DNA from: Neopestalotiopsis rosae | Lineage: Eukaryota; Ascomycota; Sordariomycetes; Amphisphaeriales; Sporocadaceae | DNA length: 64,000 nt | Assembly (NCBI GenBank): GCA_023078685.1 | Contig: JALGAS010000007.1 | Span: 3,410,001 to 3,474,000, forward strand | Direction: 5' to 3' | Shown here: positions 17,881 through 29,319 of the stretch, one piece after another | Position numbering within the stretch: position 1 is the stretch's first letter | Layout of the letters: each line of letters opens with the position of its first letter | Notes under the pieces: model-generated | Told to the model about the DNA's origin: nothing | Seen by the model: only the letters and a program-made list of their open reading frames with translations | Database searches by the model: none | Position numbers and translations under genes: made by a program

Positions 17881-19970
17881 CTACGCACAAGCATGACGAT
17901 CAGACTTGAGCTCTTTGGCAGTCGTATCTGCTACGCCGAGCTTTTCGGCATCCGCGCCGGCGACTGAGCCCTCGAGGCTAGGGTGCTCGACATCTTGAGC
18001 ATCACTGGCTTTTCTCCTGCGCTCCCATACAACGAAGCACTGGATAACACAAACACAGATGATAGCTGCAATGGTAAACCCAAAGGTGGAAGGGAAGCCC
18101 TTGCGAAACGTGGGCCCTTCTACCTGGGGAAAGATGAGGATGGGCAGCCAAGCGGCCACAGCATATTGGAAACCATTCATCGAACTAACCACCAAAGCTC
18201 GCTCCTCGTTATTGTCGGCGCAAATCTCATTGGCCCAGGTGTAACTGGATTGTCAGGTCATTAATATGACTTGATCAGAATGATGCATGGAATAACAAGA
18301 AACTCACAATATGGCTGTCATGAGCTGGACGCCGCTCGTCAGAAAAGCGAACTCTTTCAGTTGAACACTGGCTGGCCAGAATGCTAGGATTCCAGTTGGC
18401 AAGAGCCCAAAAGTCTAGCATATCTGTTAGTTTCAATGTCTTATACTACAAGAGTAAAACTTGGCATAAGCTTACAAGAGGTCCGACAATGAAGGCGAAC
18501 CGAGATCCAGTGTAATCAGACAGGAACCCCCACTGCTCGCATATTAGCAAGTCGTTGGCAGTAAAGCAGAGATTAATCACTCACCAACACAACACAAAAG
18601 CCCGAGATCAGACTCGTGCCGGTTGGAATGATATTACGCAGCTCGACAGAGAATCCCTCAGCCTTGAGCCAGATCGAGAAGTAGCCGCTATTTTGGCAGC
18701 TTGTTCCATACAGCTGTATAACTAGCATTAGCCCAAGGAATTGCACAAGCCCAACTGTATCTTTACTCACCACATAGCCAAGTACCAGCAACGGCCAGCC
18801 TGTATGATCAAGAAGTGTTAGCGCACAAGGTAAGTATTTGTCTGACCAACGAATATCAACTCACGCCATCCTCTCAAGACCTTGAGTATCCTTTTAAACG
18901 TCAGTGGAGCCGGCGGCGCTTTCCCAGCATCGTGAGCCCTCTGCACACCAAGTTCCTTCTCCTCGTTGGACAAGAAAAATGCTCTGGTCGTGTGCGGCGT
19001 GTCGGGGAAAAAGAAGGCTGTGACGATCCCCACGGGCAGGGTCATGACTCCGCATATAATGTAGAGCCATCGCCAACCGGCCATGCCGTGGATGCCGTTG
19101 AGATTTTCATATACCGCCGCTTGCTATTGTATTCTATCAGTTATTGCACCTTGGAGCTGTTGAGTGGAAGAGGATTCTACCAGATAGCCACTAAATGCCG
19201 TGCCGACTGGTGCAGTCATGTGTAGTATTGCCACTCTCTTGGCTGATGAGCTAGTCAGTACGAATTGCGTAGAGACATGTCTCTTTCTGTTCATGAGTCC
19301 GACATACCTAATTCCGTCTTGGTATACCAACTTCCAAGAACAAAGAGCATACAAGGAAACCACGAGCTCTCAAAGAAGCCAATCATGAACCGAAAGACGT
19401 AGAGCTGCGTATGGCTTCTCAGACCGGCCTGGGCAAATGTGAAACATCCCCATCCAATCTCCATGAACGCCAGCCACCAGCTGGGCCGAACACGCTGGAT
19501 GATCAAGGTGCTGGGGATCTGCATAATGGCATAGGCACATGTGTAAGCAGTTTGAGCATATGTGTACTCATTACCGTACATTTGCAGGTCTTCCTGCATT
19601 CCGCTGCAAGGAGCATTATTGCGTCAGTTCTGAACGTGGTAGTCAAGCAAGATGACCCTCGTACATACCTGACGTAGGCATTGGTGATATTGTTCTGGTC
19701 CAGATATTTGAGCTGGTATCAAGGTTAAGCAAGGAGCAAGAGTTGTGGCAATGGTTGTACGTACGAAGAATCCAAAACATCCGATTGTCAAGATGGACCA
19801 GTCCAATTTCCGGAGAAGTTTCCTCTCTTCTGGACTTTTCAGATGGGTATCCGTATCCCAGATGAAGGAACGAAACTAGTATATCATTAGTGCACATTCA
19901 TATTATCAGTGATTTCCGAATCATCATCACCCACCGATTTTCTGGGCTTTTCTTCCATGGTATCAGCCAT
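17881..19970 (-). CDS. MFS transporter, DAL5/allantoate permease (anion:cation symporter) family
   Basis: The protein is a plasma-membrane proton-coupled carrier of small organic anions or vitamins in this family; the substrate cannot be told from sequence. Eleven exons, high to low: 19970-19935, 19875-19765, 19712-19669, 19603-19308, 19242-19181, 19123-18865, 18799-18771, 18713-18585, 18532-18476, 18414-18308 and 18244-17881, joining to 497 aa. Family hallmarks include the cytosolic SPEERKLLRKLDWSIL, then LKYLDQNNITNAYVSGMQEDL, a GWRWLYIICG helix, PDTPHTTRAFFLSNEE in the central loop, and TWANEICADNNEERAL in the later half. About 12 membrane helices are expected. The C-terminal 50 residues are charged and cytosolic. 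Exon 1 (36 nt) and exon 7 (29 nt) are unusually small. Ten introns make it the most fragmented gene here. Confidence 0.93.
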
Positions 19971-21567
19971 TTTGATCCCAGCTGAAATACGAATACAGGA
20001 TAATGACCAGTTGGAGTAGTCAATACGGGCACATCTCACGATAAATAAAGCAAACGGCGCAAATAGTGAAGACTGATACCATTTATCTCCTCGACCACGG
20101 TACTTGGTGGGGAAACATATCATTCTCCCAAGACCAGGCTAGGCCAAGAGTATACGGCTTGGGTGAGCTTGCCATCGCATGCGATAGCAGGGGTCACAGC
20201 ACGTCATTGTATGGCCAGAGATTGGCTCATACAGCATAACCCCTCTATTCGTACTTGATCAGTGCAGAACATCCCCGTGATAAGCTGGCAACCATGCTGA
20301 CCGTCTGGCTGATATGTAGCCAGGCGGGCCCGAGGTGCCGCAGATATTGAGCTCGTCTCGGCGCCTCTGTTCCGACGGAACGGTGGAGTGCATCTGGACA
20401 AGCGAGGCATACGGAAGACGTGCTTGCATGGGGGACCATGAGTATGAACTCATTTTCTGTTTTTCTGTGTGTCATTTTATTGATTGCAGTCAGTTCTGCT
20501 GACGTTGATGCGAACGAATCGTTCATTGTCTTGACCAAGGTGCTTCGGCAGAAACCGTTGTCTTTAATGTATGATCTTCAAGGTGCGGCCGGAGTCCGGC
20601 AATACGGTAGCGACGGAGGCGGAGATAATGGGTGCAGACTGTTCTTAGACGGCTGCTTAACAGAACCCTGCAGGATGACTGATAAGTCTTAAGACACGCT
20701 TCTGGCATTTTCCAATATTGAAAAGCATACTTGAGATGGATCATAGTATTAACACTAGAGTTGAGAACAGACCCAGGACCACAAATCAGTGCCCCCAATT
20801 TTAAAGTTGGTCAATAAAAACAATTGGCGAGATGAGTCGACTAGCAAGACCATATCTGCGAAGCAGATCAGGCCGTGTAAGTGATGGGACCGTTTGCATT
20901 ATCTTGTACTCCATAAAAATGTGGGCTCAACTATATGCTAGCTGGTCTAGGTTGTGTAGATCGCTTGATCCATCACAGCTCTCCAACATTGTTGCTCAAC
21001 TCACCAGAAAACCAGAGACCCTTGGCGTGCTACCCTTTATGGAACTCAGGCTAGGACTTAAAAGACACTGGATAATAGGCAACAAATGGGTTAGTCTTCA
21101 ACAGACCTGCGGCCTTTTTCCCTGCAATTTTCTTGATGAACAGTTGAGCATTTGCAGACTCATGGTTCGCGTGTCAACCATCACGAACTTGAATTATTGG
21201 GCCAGCAGACCGTTTTATGCCAGGCGATGTGCCAGAGTACAAACATAACTCACCATAGCTGAAGTCACCGTACAGGCCCGTACACATACGCAAGGTTGTC
21301 AATAATTGTTCAGCACCTGCCTGCGTAGGACAGCCAGACCATTGTTGTCGTCCATGGAGATCTTGCATGGAATAGTACCAGTAGAGAAGCGTACTTCGCA
21401 TCCATGGATGGCGTCCACAAATATATGGCGTGATCAACGTTCGTCTTCAATGAAGAATTAGGAAGTCTAGGTCAAGAGCTTCACATAGCAACACGTGCAT
21501 CTAATCTTGCACACATAGCCATCAGCCGATTCGGGGCACAATCTATACACACAACGAGTTGACCTGG
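19971..21567. other. Intergenic region with one candidate small gene
   Basis: About 1.6 kb lies upstream of the MFS gene and downstream of CTF8. Apart from the candidate small secreted protein at 20438-20692, I see only chance-length open frames, including a 138-codon plus-strand frame from 20832 that resembles nothing and contains an internal GTAAGT. Confidence 0.4.
20438..20692 (+). CDS. Candidate small secreted protein (84 aa)
   Basis: An intronless frame from the ATG at 20438 encodes 84 aa. Its start reads as a textbook secretion signal: a short polar beginning (MSMN), a hydrophobic core (SFSVFLCVILLIAV) and a likely cleavage after SSA. The mature part is about 60 aa with three cysteines towards the C-terminus. 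No family is recognised. The frame could be chance, because its composition is otherwise unremarkable and no promoter elements are evident. It lies in the upstream region of the divergently transcribed MFS gene. Confidence 0.33.
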   Translation: MSMNSFSVFLCVILLIAVSSADVDANESFIVLTKVLRQKPLSLMYDLQGAAGVRQYGSDGGGDNGCRLFLDGCLTEPCRMTDKS

Positions 21568-22017
21568 TTAACTTGTGCCGACCGGCTCTGGCCTGGAAGA
21601 GAAGATGAGCTTGTGCTTGACAATTTCCACCACCTCGAGATCTTCAATCTTGTCCTCCGCTGTATTTGTTGTCTCGGTGCCATTGGAGCGTCTGCGAATG
21701 ATGGCCACAGCCTTGGGCAGCTTTTTCACTTCACCAGTGAGTCTCTGATGTTGACCGACGTATAGGTGAACGCGCTTCATCCATGACGTGTTGGAGGGAT
21801 CCAGAGCGTTGGGGTTGTAGTCTGGGAAAGTGATACGACCAATAGGTATCTCTGGTGCGGCTCCCTCTGCTTCAGGGTCTGTCTGAGGAAGATTGATGGT
21901 GCCTTGCAGTTCTAGCAGTGCCAACCCCGACGGCGTCTGGATGAGTTGAGGTAGGGGATTGGAGGTCAGATTGGCTGTACCTGCCGGTCGAGGATGAAGC
22001 TTGACGGAAGATGCCAT
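21568..22017 (-). CDS. CTF8: Chromosome transmission fidelity protein 8 (Ctf8)
   Basis: Ctf8 is a small subunit of the alternative clamp loader Ctf18-RFC (with Dcc1), which loads or unloads PCNA and supports sister-chromatid cohesion and replication checkpoint signalling. The single exon encodes 149 aa from the ATG at 22017 (MASSVKLHPRP). Ctf8-like blocks are LALLELQGTINLP near residue 32, IGRITFPDY, then WMKRVHLYVGQHQRLTGEVKKLPKAVAIIRR, and the C-terminal VVEIVKHKLIFSSRPEPV. Length agrees with fungal Ctf8 proteins. It diverges from RPS6 across 613 bp. Confidence 0.9.
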   Translation of the reverse strand: MASSVKLHPRPAGTANLTSNPLPQLIQTPSGLALLELQGTINLPQTDPEAEGAAPEIPIGRITFPDYNPNALDPSNTSWMKRVHLYVGQHQRLTGEVKKLPKAVAIIRRRSNGTETTNTAEDKIEDLEVVEIVKHKLIFSSRPEPVGTS

Positions 22018-22630
22018 GATATGTATTGAAAGAGGGACGGTGCCAAGTGAGGCTCTGAACTTCCCGTCTTGTTTGGGTAATTTGGAATTGCTGATTTGCC
22101 TCCAGTTATTGTTCTTGGTGTTCTGCACCCATCAGCGCCTCCTCAATTACTTTAGCGAAGCATCAACAATGAATGAGTCTGGACTGCAAATGCACTCGGT
22201 GTTGAACCACCAGAGCCAATAGTAGATCGGTGAAAGTCCGGGCCTCCAGCCGTGAATGGGACGCGCAGAGTTGAGCAGCGAGTCGATAAGGAGGAATACC
22301 CAAACAAGATAAGGATAAGACAGGCCGATAAGAATGCACTGGCGTATTTTGCCTGCAGCATTTGACGAACCTGGAGACGACTGGAGGTTCAATGTTCAAT
22401 GCTGCCCCACTTCTAGTCAAAAAGAGTACGTACCCATAGAGCTGCAGCTGCTAGAGACAAAAAACCCTGAAGCACAGACCACGCCCGAAAAATCGAGCCC
22501 ACACAATTCAGATTTCTCTCAACTCTGGTGTGGTCGTGCTTTTCTGTGTACACCTCCGACTTTTCGCACTTCTCGACAAGCACCACCGACTAACCCAACA
22601 GCAAGTCGCCAACCCACAGCTTCCGTCAAG
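22018..22630. promoter_or_regulatory. Divergent promoter region of CTF8 and RPS6
   Basis: 613 bp separate the divergent start codons of a replication gene and a ribosomal protein gene. A CT-rich stretch precedes the RPS6 start (about 22505-22630), as is common for ribosomal protein genes. Sharing of regulatory elements is inferred from the distance only. Confidence 0.4.
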
Positions 22631-23936
22631 ATGAAGTTGAACATTTCCTACCCTGCCAACGGCAGCCAGAAGCTGGTCGAGATTGAGGATGAGCGTAAGC
22701 TCCGGGACTTCATGGAGAAGCGCGTACGTTGTTGCTGTTCACCGTCGAATTTTTTTCCCGACCATCTTGGGACATTGTTCCCAAAGTCGAGCGCATCCAC
22801 CGCCAACTTGCCCTGCCGCCTACCTGTCAGCCAGCCAGAGATCCAGTCCAAGTCGAATACTGCGATACAATGGCCAGAATGTTTTCGAGATACTTCATTC
22901 GCCGCAGAAGCTTTTGCAAGAGGTGGAGCAAATCAGGAGATGGGGCAGTTTCCAGAAAAGCATCGGTTGATTCGCATCTCGACATGGCAACGCAGACGGG
23001 CGGCAGGCACAAGCAATGGCAGGATTCTCGCAGTGGTCTTGCGTTTACAAACAATAAGAGACCAACAATACTGACTGACACTCGACACAGATGGGCGCTG
23101 AGGTCCCCGGCGACAACCTTGGCGACGAGTTCAAGGGCTACATCTTCCGCATCACTGGTGGTAACGACAAGCAAGGTTTCCCCATGAAGCAGGGTGTCAT
23201 GCACCCTACCCGTGTCCGCCTTCTGCTCTCCGAGGGCCACTCCTGCTACCGCCCCCGCCGCACTGGTGAGCGCAAGAGAAAGTCCGTCCGTGGCTGCATC
23301 GTCGGCATGGACCTTTCCGTCCTTGCCCTCTCCGTCGTCAAGCAGGGCGATGCCGACATTCCCGGCCTGACCGACGTTGTCCACCCCAAGCGTCTCGGAC
23401 CCAAGCGTGCCACCAAGATCCGCCGCTTCTTCTCCCTCAGCAAGGATGACGATGTGAGTGACCGTCCACCACAACAGCTCGTCATCGCCTGCCCGGTCGT
23501 TGCTGCTGCAGGATGAGAGAGACGAATCCTTTGCAATGATACCACCGGGTGGAGTCTGAGATGCGAGGTGATGTAACAGGGATACGCAAGAAAGCTGTGC
23601 TAATGGAGAATATTTTCTAGGTCCGCAAGTACGTCATTCGCCGTGAGGTCCAGCCCAAGGGTGAGGGCAAGAAGGCCTACACCAAGGCCCCCAAGATCCA
23701 GAGACTGGTTACTCCCCAGCGTCTCCAGCACAAGCGCCACAGAATCGCTCTCAAGCGCCGCCAGTCCGAGAAGGTCAAGGACGAGGCTGTACGTTATTTG
23801 TTCTCCATTATTCCTCGTTCAGTCACTAATTCTATCATAGGCTGAGTACGCTTCTCTCCTTGCCAAGCGTGTCACCGAGGCTCGCGCCCAGAAGGCTGAT
23901 GCTCGCAAGAGACGTGCCTCGTCCATGCGCAAGTAA
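22631..23936 (+). CDS. RPS6: 40S ribosomal protein S6 (eS6)
   Basis: eS6 is a small-subunit ribosomal protein and the classic phosphorylation target of the TOR/S6-kinase axis. Exons 22631-22723, 23091-23453, 23621-23788 and 23841-23936 give 239 aa; all introns are phase 0. The N-terminus [18 protein letters not shown] and the block [13 protein letters not shown] are diagnostic. The C-terminus [10 protein letters not shown] carries the conserved Ser pair (S235/S236). Intron 1 (367 nt) is much longer than the window norm and follows 31 codons. Long first introns are frequent in fungal ribosomal protein genes. Intron 2 is 167 nt and intron 3 is 52 nt. Codon use is strongly C/G-ending, as in GAPDH. 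A poly(A) signal candidate lies about 97 nt after the stop. Confidence 0.98.
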
Positions 23937-26280
23937 GATGTCTCTCTACATGGCGTTGGGTTAGGTGTCTCGCTTCCTTCTGGTTCTCTTGCATTGCGGA
24001 AAGGGAAATGAACATTCATGACAAAACGGACAAATAAAAGTTTTGTCGGCTTGGCTTGACTAGTGGGGGTACCATTGAGGTATGGTTTCTAGTACCCCTG
24101 ATAGCTAGATCATGAGAAGATATAATTTCTCGTCACAAAATAAAGGTTGATGATTCCCGATGATGCCCACCTCAGTTTGTGTCGATCTTGATGTGATCAT
24201 CTGCCAGTGAAGATGTATCTATTTTCGGTCTGAAGCGCTTCACAACTCTAGCATACATGTGTTTGAGATGGCTTGGTGTTGATATGAATCTACAAATGCA
24301 GATATCATACGCACCTTGTCAACATGGGCATGACTACTGAAGTATCATTTGTCACGATTCAGCAGGTAGTTCTGTCGCGAATATATTTCCCGAGCCAATC
24401 ACCGATGCTAAACGGCCGGCAACGCGAACAACCCGACAGTCTTAATCCATTTCTAGTGGGAAGTGCTTGGATCTGACTATAGGAGGAAATATATACGAGA
24501 TTGCACACCACAGTTAGAATCTTGAGTAAGCGCGTCCGCATGGAGGGTGGAATTGCAGTGAAGCTCTGCTAGGGAGTCTCGTATTGTCGTATTATAAGAC
24601 GCACTGGGGACTTCGGGAGCGGTGCCTAATCCCCTCACTTGAGCCAAAATTGCAGTGCTGACTGGTAATAAAGAAGTCCTGATGCTCAAGCATTTACTTT
24701 GCAAGCAGAGCTAAAGAAAAAAGCACTGGTGCCTTGACCGAAGCTCAATTGAGAAAACGAACCATATCATGTCCAACAAATGGCTTATATAGAAAGGCTT
24801 GATAAATACCTAGGTAAATCCCATTTTTACACGTTTGCTCTTCGTGAATACGCAAATGCCTATAACAGTCATTGATACCTTGCATACCATCCAGAAGGGC
24901 TGCGACAACATCCAACAAACACCCTGTGGTGTTTCTGGTTTATGACGAAACTATTCTACCGCACAGCAACTGCTAGCTATAACAGAAGTACACTCTTTCA
25001 GCCGAGGCACAACAGAGTAGTCAAAGCGAATACGAGTAGTCATGTCTTGAAAATAACAAGGCTCTTGTGCATAGATTGAGATGACAGCATGTTGGTCCAC
25101 AGGCTACGATGCATGGAATAGCACACCTGAGCGACAGGTTGTATATTATTGTTTGGCCGCAAGTCAATCATCATGATCTTATAGCATGTAAAAGGTAATG
25201 AGATACCATTGGGGTAATGGGGGTATATTGCTGCCCTTAAATATAACGACCGTTCATCCTTCGATGCGTTGGTTGTCAGGTAAGGGGCAAAGTCCCTTGT
25301 CTATCGAGAACAAAATCCAAAACTGCCCACTGTGCTCTCTATCTTCTTCAAAGGTCCGAAGATTACTGCAGTAGTTTGAGGCTGCTGTGAAAATGAACTT
25401 TTGTGCTTGCCCGACAAAGACTTGTATGTATAATTCCGAATTCTCCATTGAGCAGGCCCAAGCTGCACCAAGTCTCTTCTGATATTACCCTGGTGTTTCT
25501 AGGCCCGAGTGATGGATGTACTCCATTCGAAGCCTTTCATCAGCAGGGATTCATTTTATTCAACCCAATATGCGTTTTTCGATGATCGTTATGCTCACTG
25601 AAAACTCAGACTTGGTTTGTTCCTTGTGGCCGCCCTCCAAAATCCGTGACAAACCAGGATTCCCAACACATTACAAACGCCAAAATGAGCCTAGAAAATA
25701 TGGTTCTCGTGGGACACTTCCCGACTTCACCAAGAACATGATAAGCAGTGACAATAATCTGTATAATAGGCTGTATTGATGTGCCAAGCAAGCACTCTCG
25801 TTGCCAAGAGTTGAATATGACGAGCATCGATCTACATCATCTGTACGCGTGTTTCTGCCACTCGTCTGAGCCTCATCTTGTTTGGGCTGTCTAACGTGGT
25901 GCTCTACAAAATCACCCCTGACTACTACATACCACCAGCCCAGGGAGATGGATTATCCATTTGATGATCAATATCGCCGGAAAACAGAAAATGCTGATGA
26001 AAAACAAATCTTACCCACCCCCAACTTCTTACTTGGCTTTTCTATGCTCAATATCAACAGATGAATCGGTACATCTACGTTGGATAGCAAAAGGGGGTAA
26101 TCAAGCGATGATGTTTCCTTTCTTTTTCTCTTTCACGATTTTTAAAAAAAAAACAGCCAAAAACTCCACTGAACGTCGAAACCTCAAAACCGAAACCATT
26201 CAAGTTACCTGAGCGCCGCCTGACATTTTGACCCTCTTGGCCAAGCCCTTTGCCCTTTCCCACACAATGGTGCCAGATCC
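23937..26280. other. Convergent intergenic region, nothing recognised
   Basis: About 2.3 kb lies between the stops of RPS6 and PRPP synthetase. It is moderately A/T-rich with many short frames and a poly(A) run at about 26143-26152. No tRNA, gene or transposon remnant was identified by eye. Confidence 0.4.
24033..24038 (+). terminator. Candidate poly(A) signal of RPS6
   Basis: A canonical AATAAA hexamer lies 97 nt after the RPS6 stop codon. A second AATAAA-like copy follows about 100 nt later. Distance and strand fit a cleavage/polyadenylation signal. Confidence 0.5.
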
Positions 26281-27489
26281 CTAGACAGGCGCGTGCGTGA
26301 AGAGGAAACTGACACTCTCGCCATTGTGCGTTCTGCGGATGGCCTCGGCGAGGGTGGGCGAGACGTCAATGACTCTCAGCTTCTTGCATTGTTGCTCCTT
26401 TTCGCCCAGCGGCACCGTGTTGGTGACGACGATCCGCGAGAGGACGCTGTTGTTGAGAATGTTGATGGCGTCACCGCTGAGAATGCCGTGGGTGACAATG
26501 GCCACGACCTCGGCGGCGCCATTCTCCGAGAGCACCTGGGCGGCCTTGGCCAGGGTGCCGCAGGTATCGGCCATGTCGTCGACCAGGATGGCGACCTTGT
26601 CTCTGACGTCTCCCACCAGCACCATGCGGCCAACGACGTTGGGACGAGGGCGCTCCTTGTGAATGAGAGCAAAGCCCTTGTCGAGGCGATCGGCTATCGA
26701 GGTGGCGCGCTTGGCACCACCGGCATCGGGACTGACAATGACAATGTCCTCGTTGCCCAAGTTCTCCTTGATCCATCTCAAGACACTGGGCTCAGCATAC
26801 AGGTTGTCAACGGGGACGTTGAAGAAGCCCTGGATCTGACTGGCGTGCAGGTCCATGGTAATGACATGGTTGCATCCGGCCGTAACCAGCATGTTGGCAA
26901 TGAGCTTGGCGGATATGGGCGCTCTGCTCTTGTCCTTCTTGTCTTGTCTGGCATAGGGAAAGTTGGGGAGAACGGCGGTGATGCGGCGGGCGCTGGCGGT
27001 GCGACAGGCGTGGATCATGATGAGGAGCTCCATCAGGCCGTCGTTGATGTTGTTCGGGGCCGTGGATTGCAAAATGAAGACGTCCTCGTCTCGGACCGAC
27101 TCGCCGACCGTCACAGAGGTCTCCTGATTCGAATAGTTGAGGCACATGGTCTTTGCGATCTCGATGCCGAGCCTAGAGTAGGAGAGAGGATCATTTCAGC
27201 TACCCGCACGTTTTGAGTCCATTCCACATGCAATTCACCGGCGTATTGAACGGGGGAGTACCATGACCTCTCTCAGCACATTCTTGAGTTTGTGCGAGGC
27301 ACGATATTGGACCTCAATCCACTACAGCTCGGGACTGCACATATTTTGACTTTTCTCGCGCAATGACGCCCAAAACGATAGCGCAAGGAATGGAAGGAAC
27401 TCGGAGACCTACCGATCAGCTACGGCCTTGGCCAAGCTCGGATGGCTGTTGCCCGAGAGCAATTTGATCTCGTTTGCCATGTCGCCCAT
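26281..27489 (-). CDS. Ribose-phosphate pyrophosphokinase (PRPP synthetase)
   Basis: The enzyme transfers pyrophosphate from ATP to ribose-5-phosphate to give PRPP, the precursor for purines, pyrimidines, NAD, His and Trp. Exons 27489-27413 and 27172-26281 encode 322 aa (319 aa from the alternative in-frame ATG at 27480). The intron is 240 nt, long for this window, and sits after 25 codons. Visible motifs are the N-terminal [11 protein letters not shown], the synthetase signature around [11 protein letters not shown] (133-143), [10 protein letters not shown], and the PRPP-binding loop [10 protein letters not shown] (224-233). There is no large insertion of the yeast Prs1/Prs5 type, so it resembles the Prs2/3/4 class. 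Fungi usually carry several paralogues, so I give no number. Confidence 0.96.
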
Positions 27490-29319
27490 GATGAAGAGTT
27501 GCTGCCGTAGCGAGCGAAAATTGGTCGGTCGGTTTTAAGGTGCGCTGCTGCCAGAAAAAGAAGCAAATTTCCTCCAAAGTAATCACCCTTGTAGCACAAA
27601 CGCTAGAATGCGGCGACAGGCGGGATAATGTGTAAAAGTTGCGTGACACGAACTTCCACGGATGTAGACGACGAACGATCCTATTGGGGTGTAGGAAGAT
27701 TGTGCGACAAGTCTTGGTTTTTTTTGTCCCTCCCTGGTGGCTCGTGGTGCTTGATGGGCAGCTGCTACAGTAAGTGGCAGTTGGAGGGGTGGTTCAAGGT
27801 CTTAGTCCGTAGATTACGCGACTTTTCTGTTCTTCGTTGTGGAAGAAGAGAAGGAGACCAAAAGAAGGAAAGCTCGGTCAAATGTTCCCGTTGCCAATTA
27901 TGTGTTTATGGCTCGTCGGTTCTCTTTGGCTTGTATGAGTCAAAAAATGAAGGTGTTGGTGAGAGAGCCCCTCAGACTCGCGCTCGAATCTTATCGTGAG
28001 TGAACAAAAAGTTTTTGCTGGAGCTACGGAATGGAGAACCACATGCACATGATGGTTGGCTCCCGCTTCTGGCCGTTGCCCGCCTTATTAGCCATGTACA
28101 GAGTACTTCGTAGATGGCCCGACCTTACTCAACTCTCCCGCCCCAAACCTTCTATTTTCTCTTTCCATCCCTGCCTTTTGTCACTCTCTTGACTGACTCT
28201 AAGAATGCGGGGAAGCAAGAGGGATTTGAGTCAACCAGATCAATCAAGAGGAATGTTGTCAGGTACCGCGGACTCAATTCCGTCCTCAAATTTATTGGTT
28301 TACTTCCCGTCAGATAGGTATACATGTGTTTGATCATCCCACATGCAAACTGCCTGCACAGTATTATCGCGGGGTAACGCGATGATGGTACCCTGGGTCG
28401 GCGATAGGTACTACATACGTAGCCACTCGTGTGGGCTGCCCAATTATCGATAAGCCTTTTGAAACATCCCAGCTTTGCGAAATAGGTCCCTAAATCTACA
28501 ATATGCCGTCATATTCAACCTCTCTATGATGCGACTGTTCCCCGTCATATGAATCATAATGGCACGAGTTCTCTCTGGACTCAAAAGAAAAATTTCGGAA
28601 AATTGACTTAATGATATTTGCTCAAACCTGTACGAGTACACTATTTTGTCTCAAGGATAAACACTTGAGAATTTTTCGATCTTACAAAAATCAAATTTCC
28701 TGCTTACTATGACTCTGGGTTATGTCTCCGTCAAACCTGTCAGCTGAGGCTGAGTATGGTAGGCTGCAAGACATTTCCTGGTCTTCCTTTACGGTTCACA
28801 GACTGGCATGGTTCGTGAGTATACATCTTCACCAAAAAATCTAGGTCTGCGATCTATGCGCGTCTATTAACTGTTGTCTGCATGCTCAAAGCCCTATTCT
28901 ACTGATGGATGTATAGGCAACAGTGATCATGGTCCTTGGCGAAACCGAGATCAGGACCAAACGCCGAGCAGCCTGCACTCCGCTCAACGTGGCTAGAGTC
29001 TGGCTCGCCGTGGAAACCCTCCATCTCTCATGCTGCATGCCTTCATGCCATAAGCAGACCAAAAAAAACTGAGCAAGGAATTAAAAACCACTTGCGCAAA
29101 CAAAAACCATTGCCCAATCATCTAAGCAGCAAGTGTGCCACCAAGTAAATCGTAACCATGCCATGCCATGCAATGCCGACTGTCTCCATTCGCCAAACCC
29201 CCCTGTTTGGTGCCTATGCTCATCGTACAAACCAGCTCATTGTCGTCGTCACAAGAAAAGCGTGGGCGGTGGAGACAAAAAGTCCGCCAGCTTCAAACTT
29301 GTATTTTACTTGCTTTTGC
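27490..29319. other. Intergenic region, nothing recognised
   Basis: About 1.8 kb lies between the start of PRPP synthetase (whose promoter should be near 27500-28000) and the stop of the giant HECT gene. A 124-codon plus-strand frame from the ATG at 27628 has no recognisable features and is not called. Confidence 0.4.

Noticed and set aside
20832..21248. Plus-strand 138-codon frame starting MSRLARPYL
   Set aside because: No family resemblance, an internal GTAAGT close to the start, and no supporting context.
23454..23620. C/D snoRNA in RPS6 intron 2
   Set aside because: C-like (GTGATGT) and D-like (CTGA) boxes occur in the wrong order and no terminal stem closes them.
26293..27216. 307-codon plus-strand frame antisense to PRPP synthetase
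   Set aside because: It is a shadow frame: the minus strand encodes a clear enzyme with conserved motifs.
27628..27999. Plus-strand 123-aa frame upstream of PRPP synthetase
   Set aside because: Cys/Trp-rich random-like composition; it lies where the PRPP synthetase promoter is expected.
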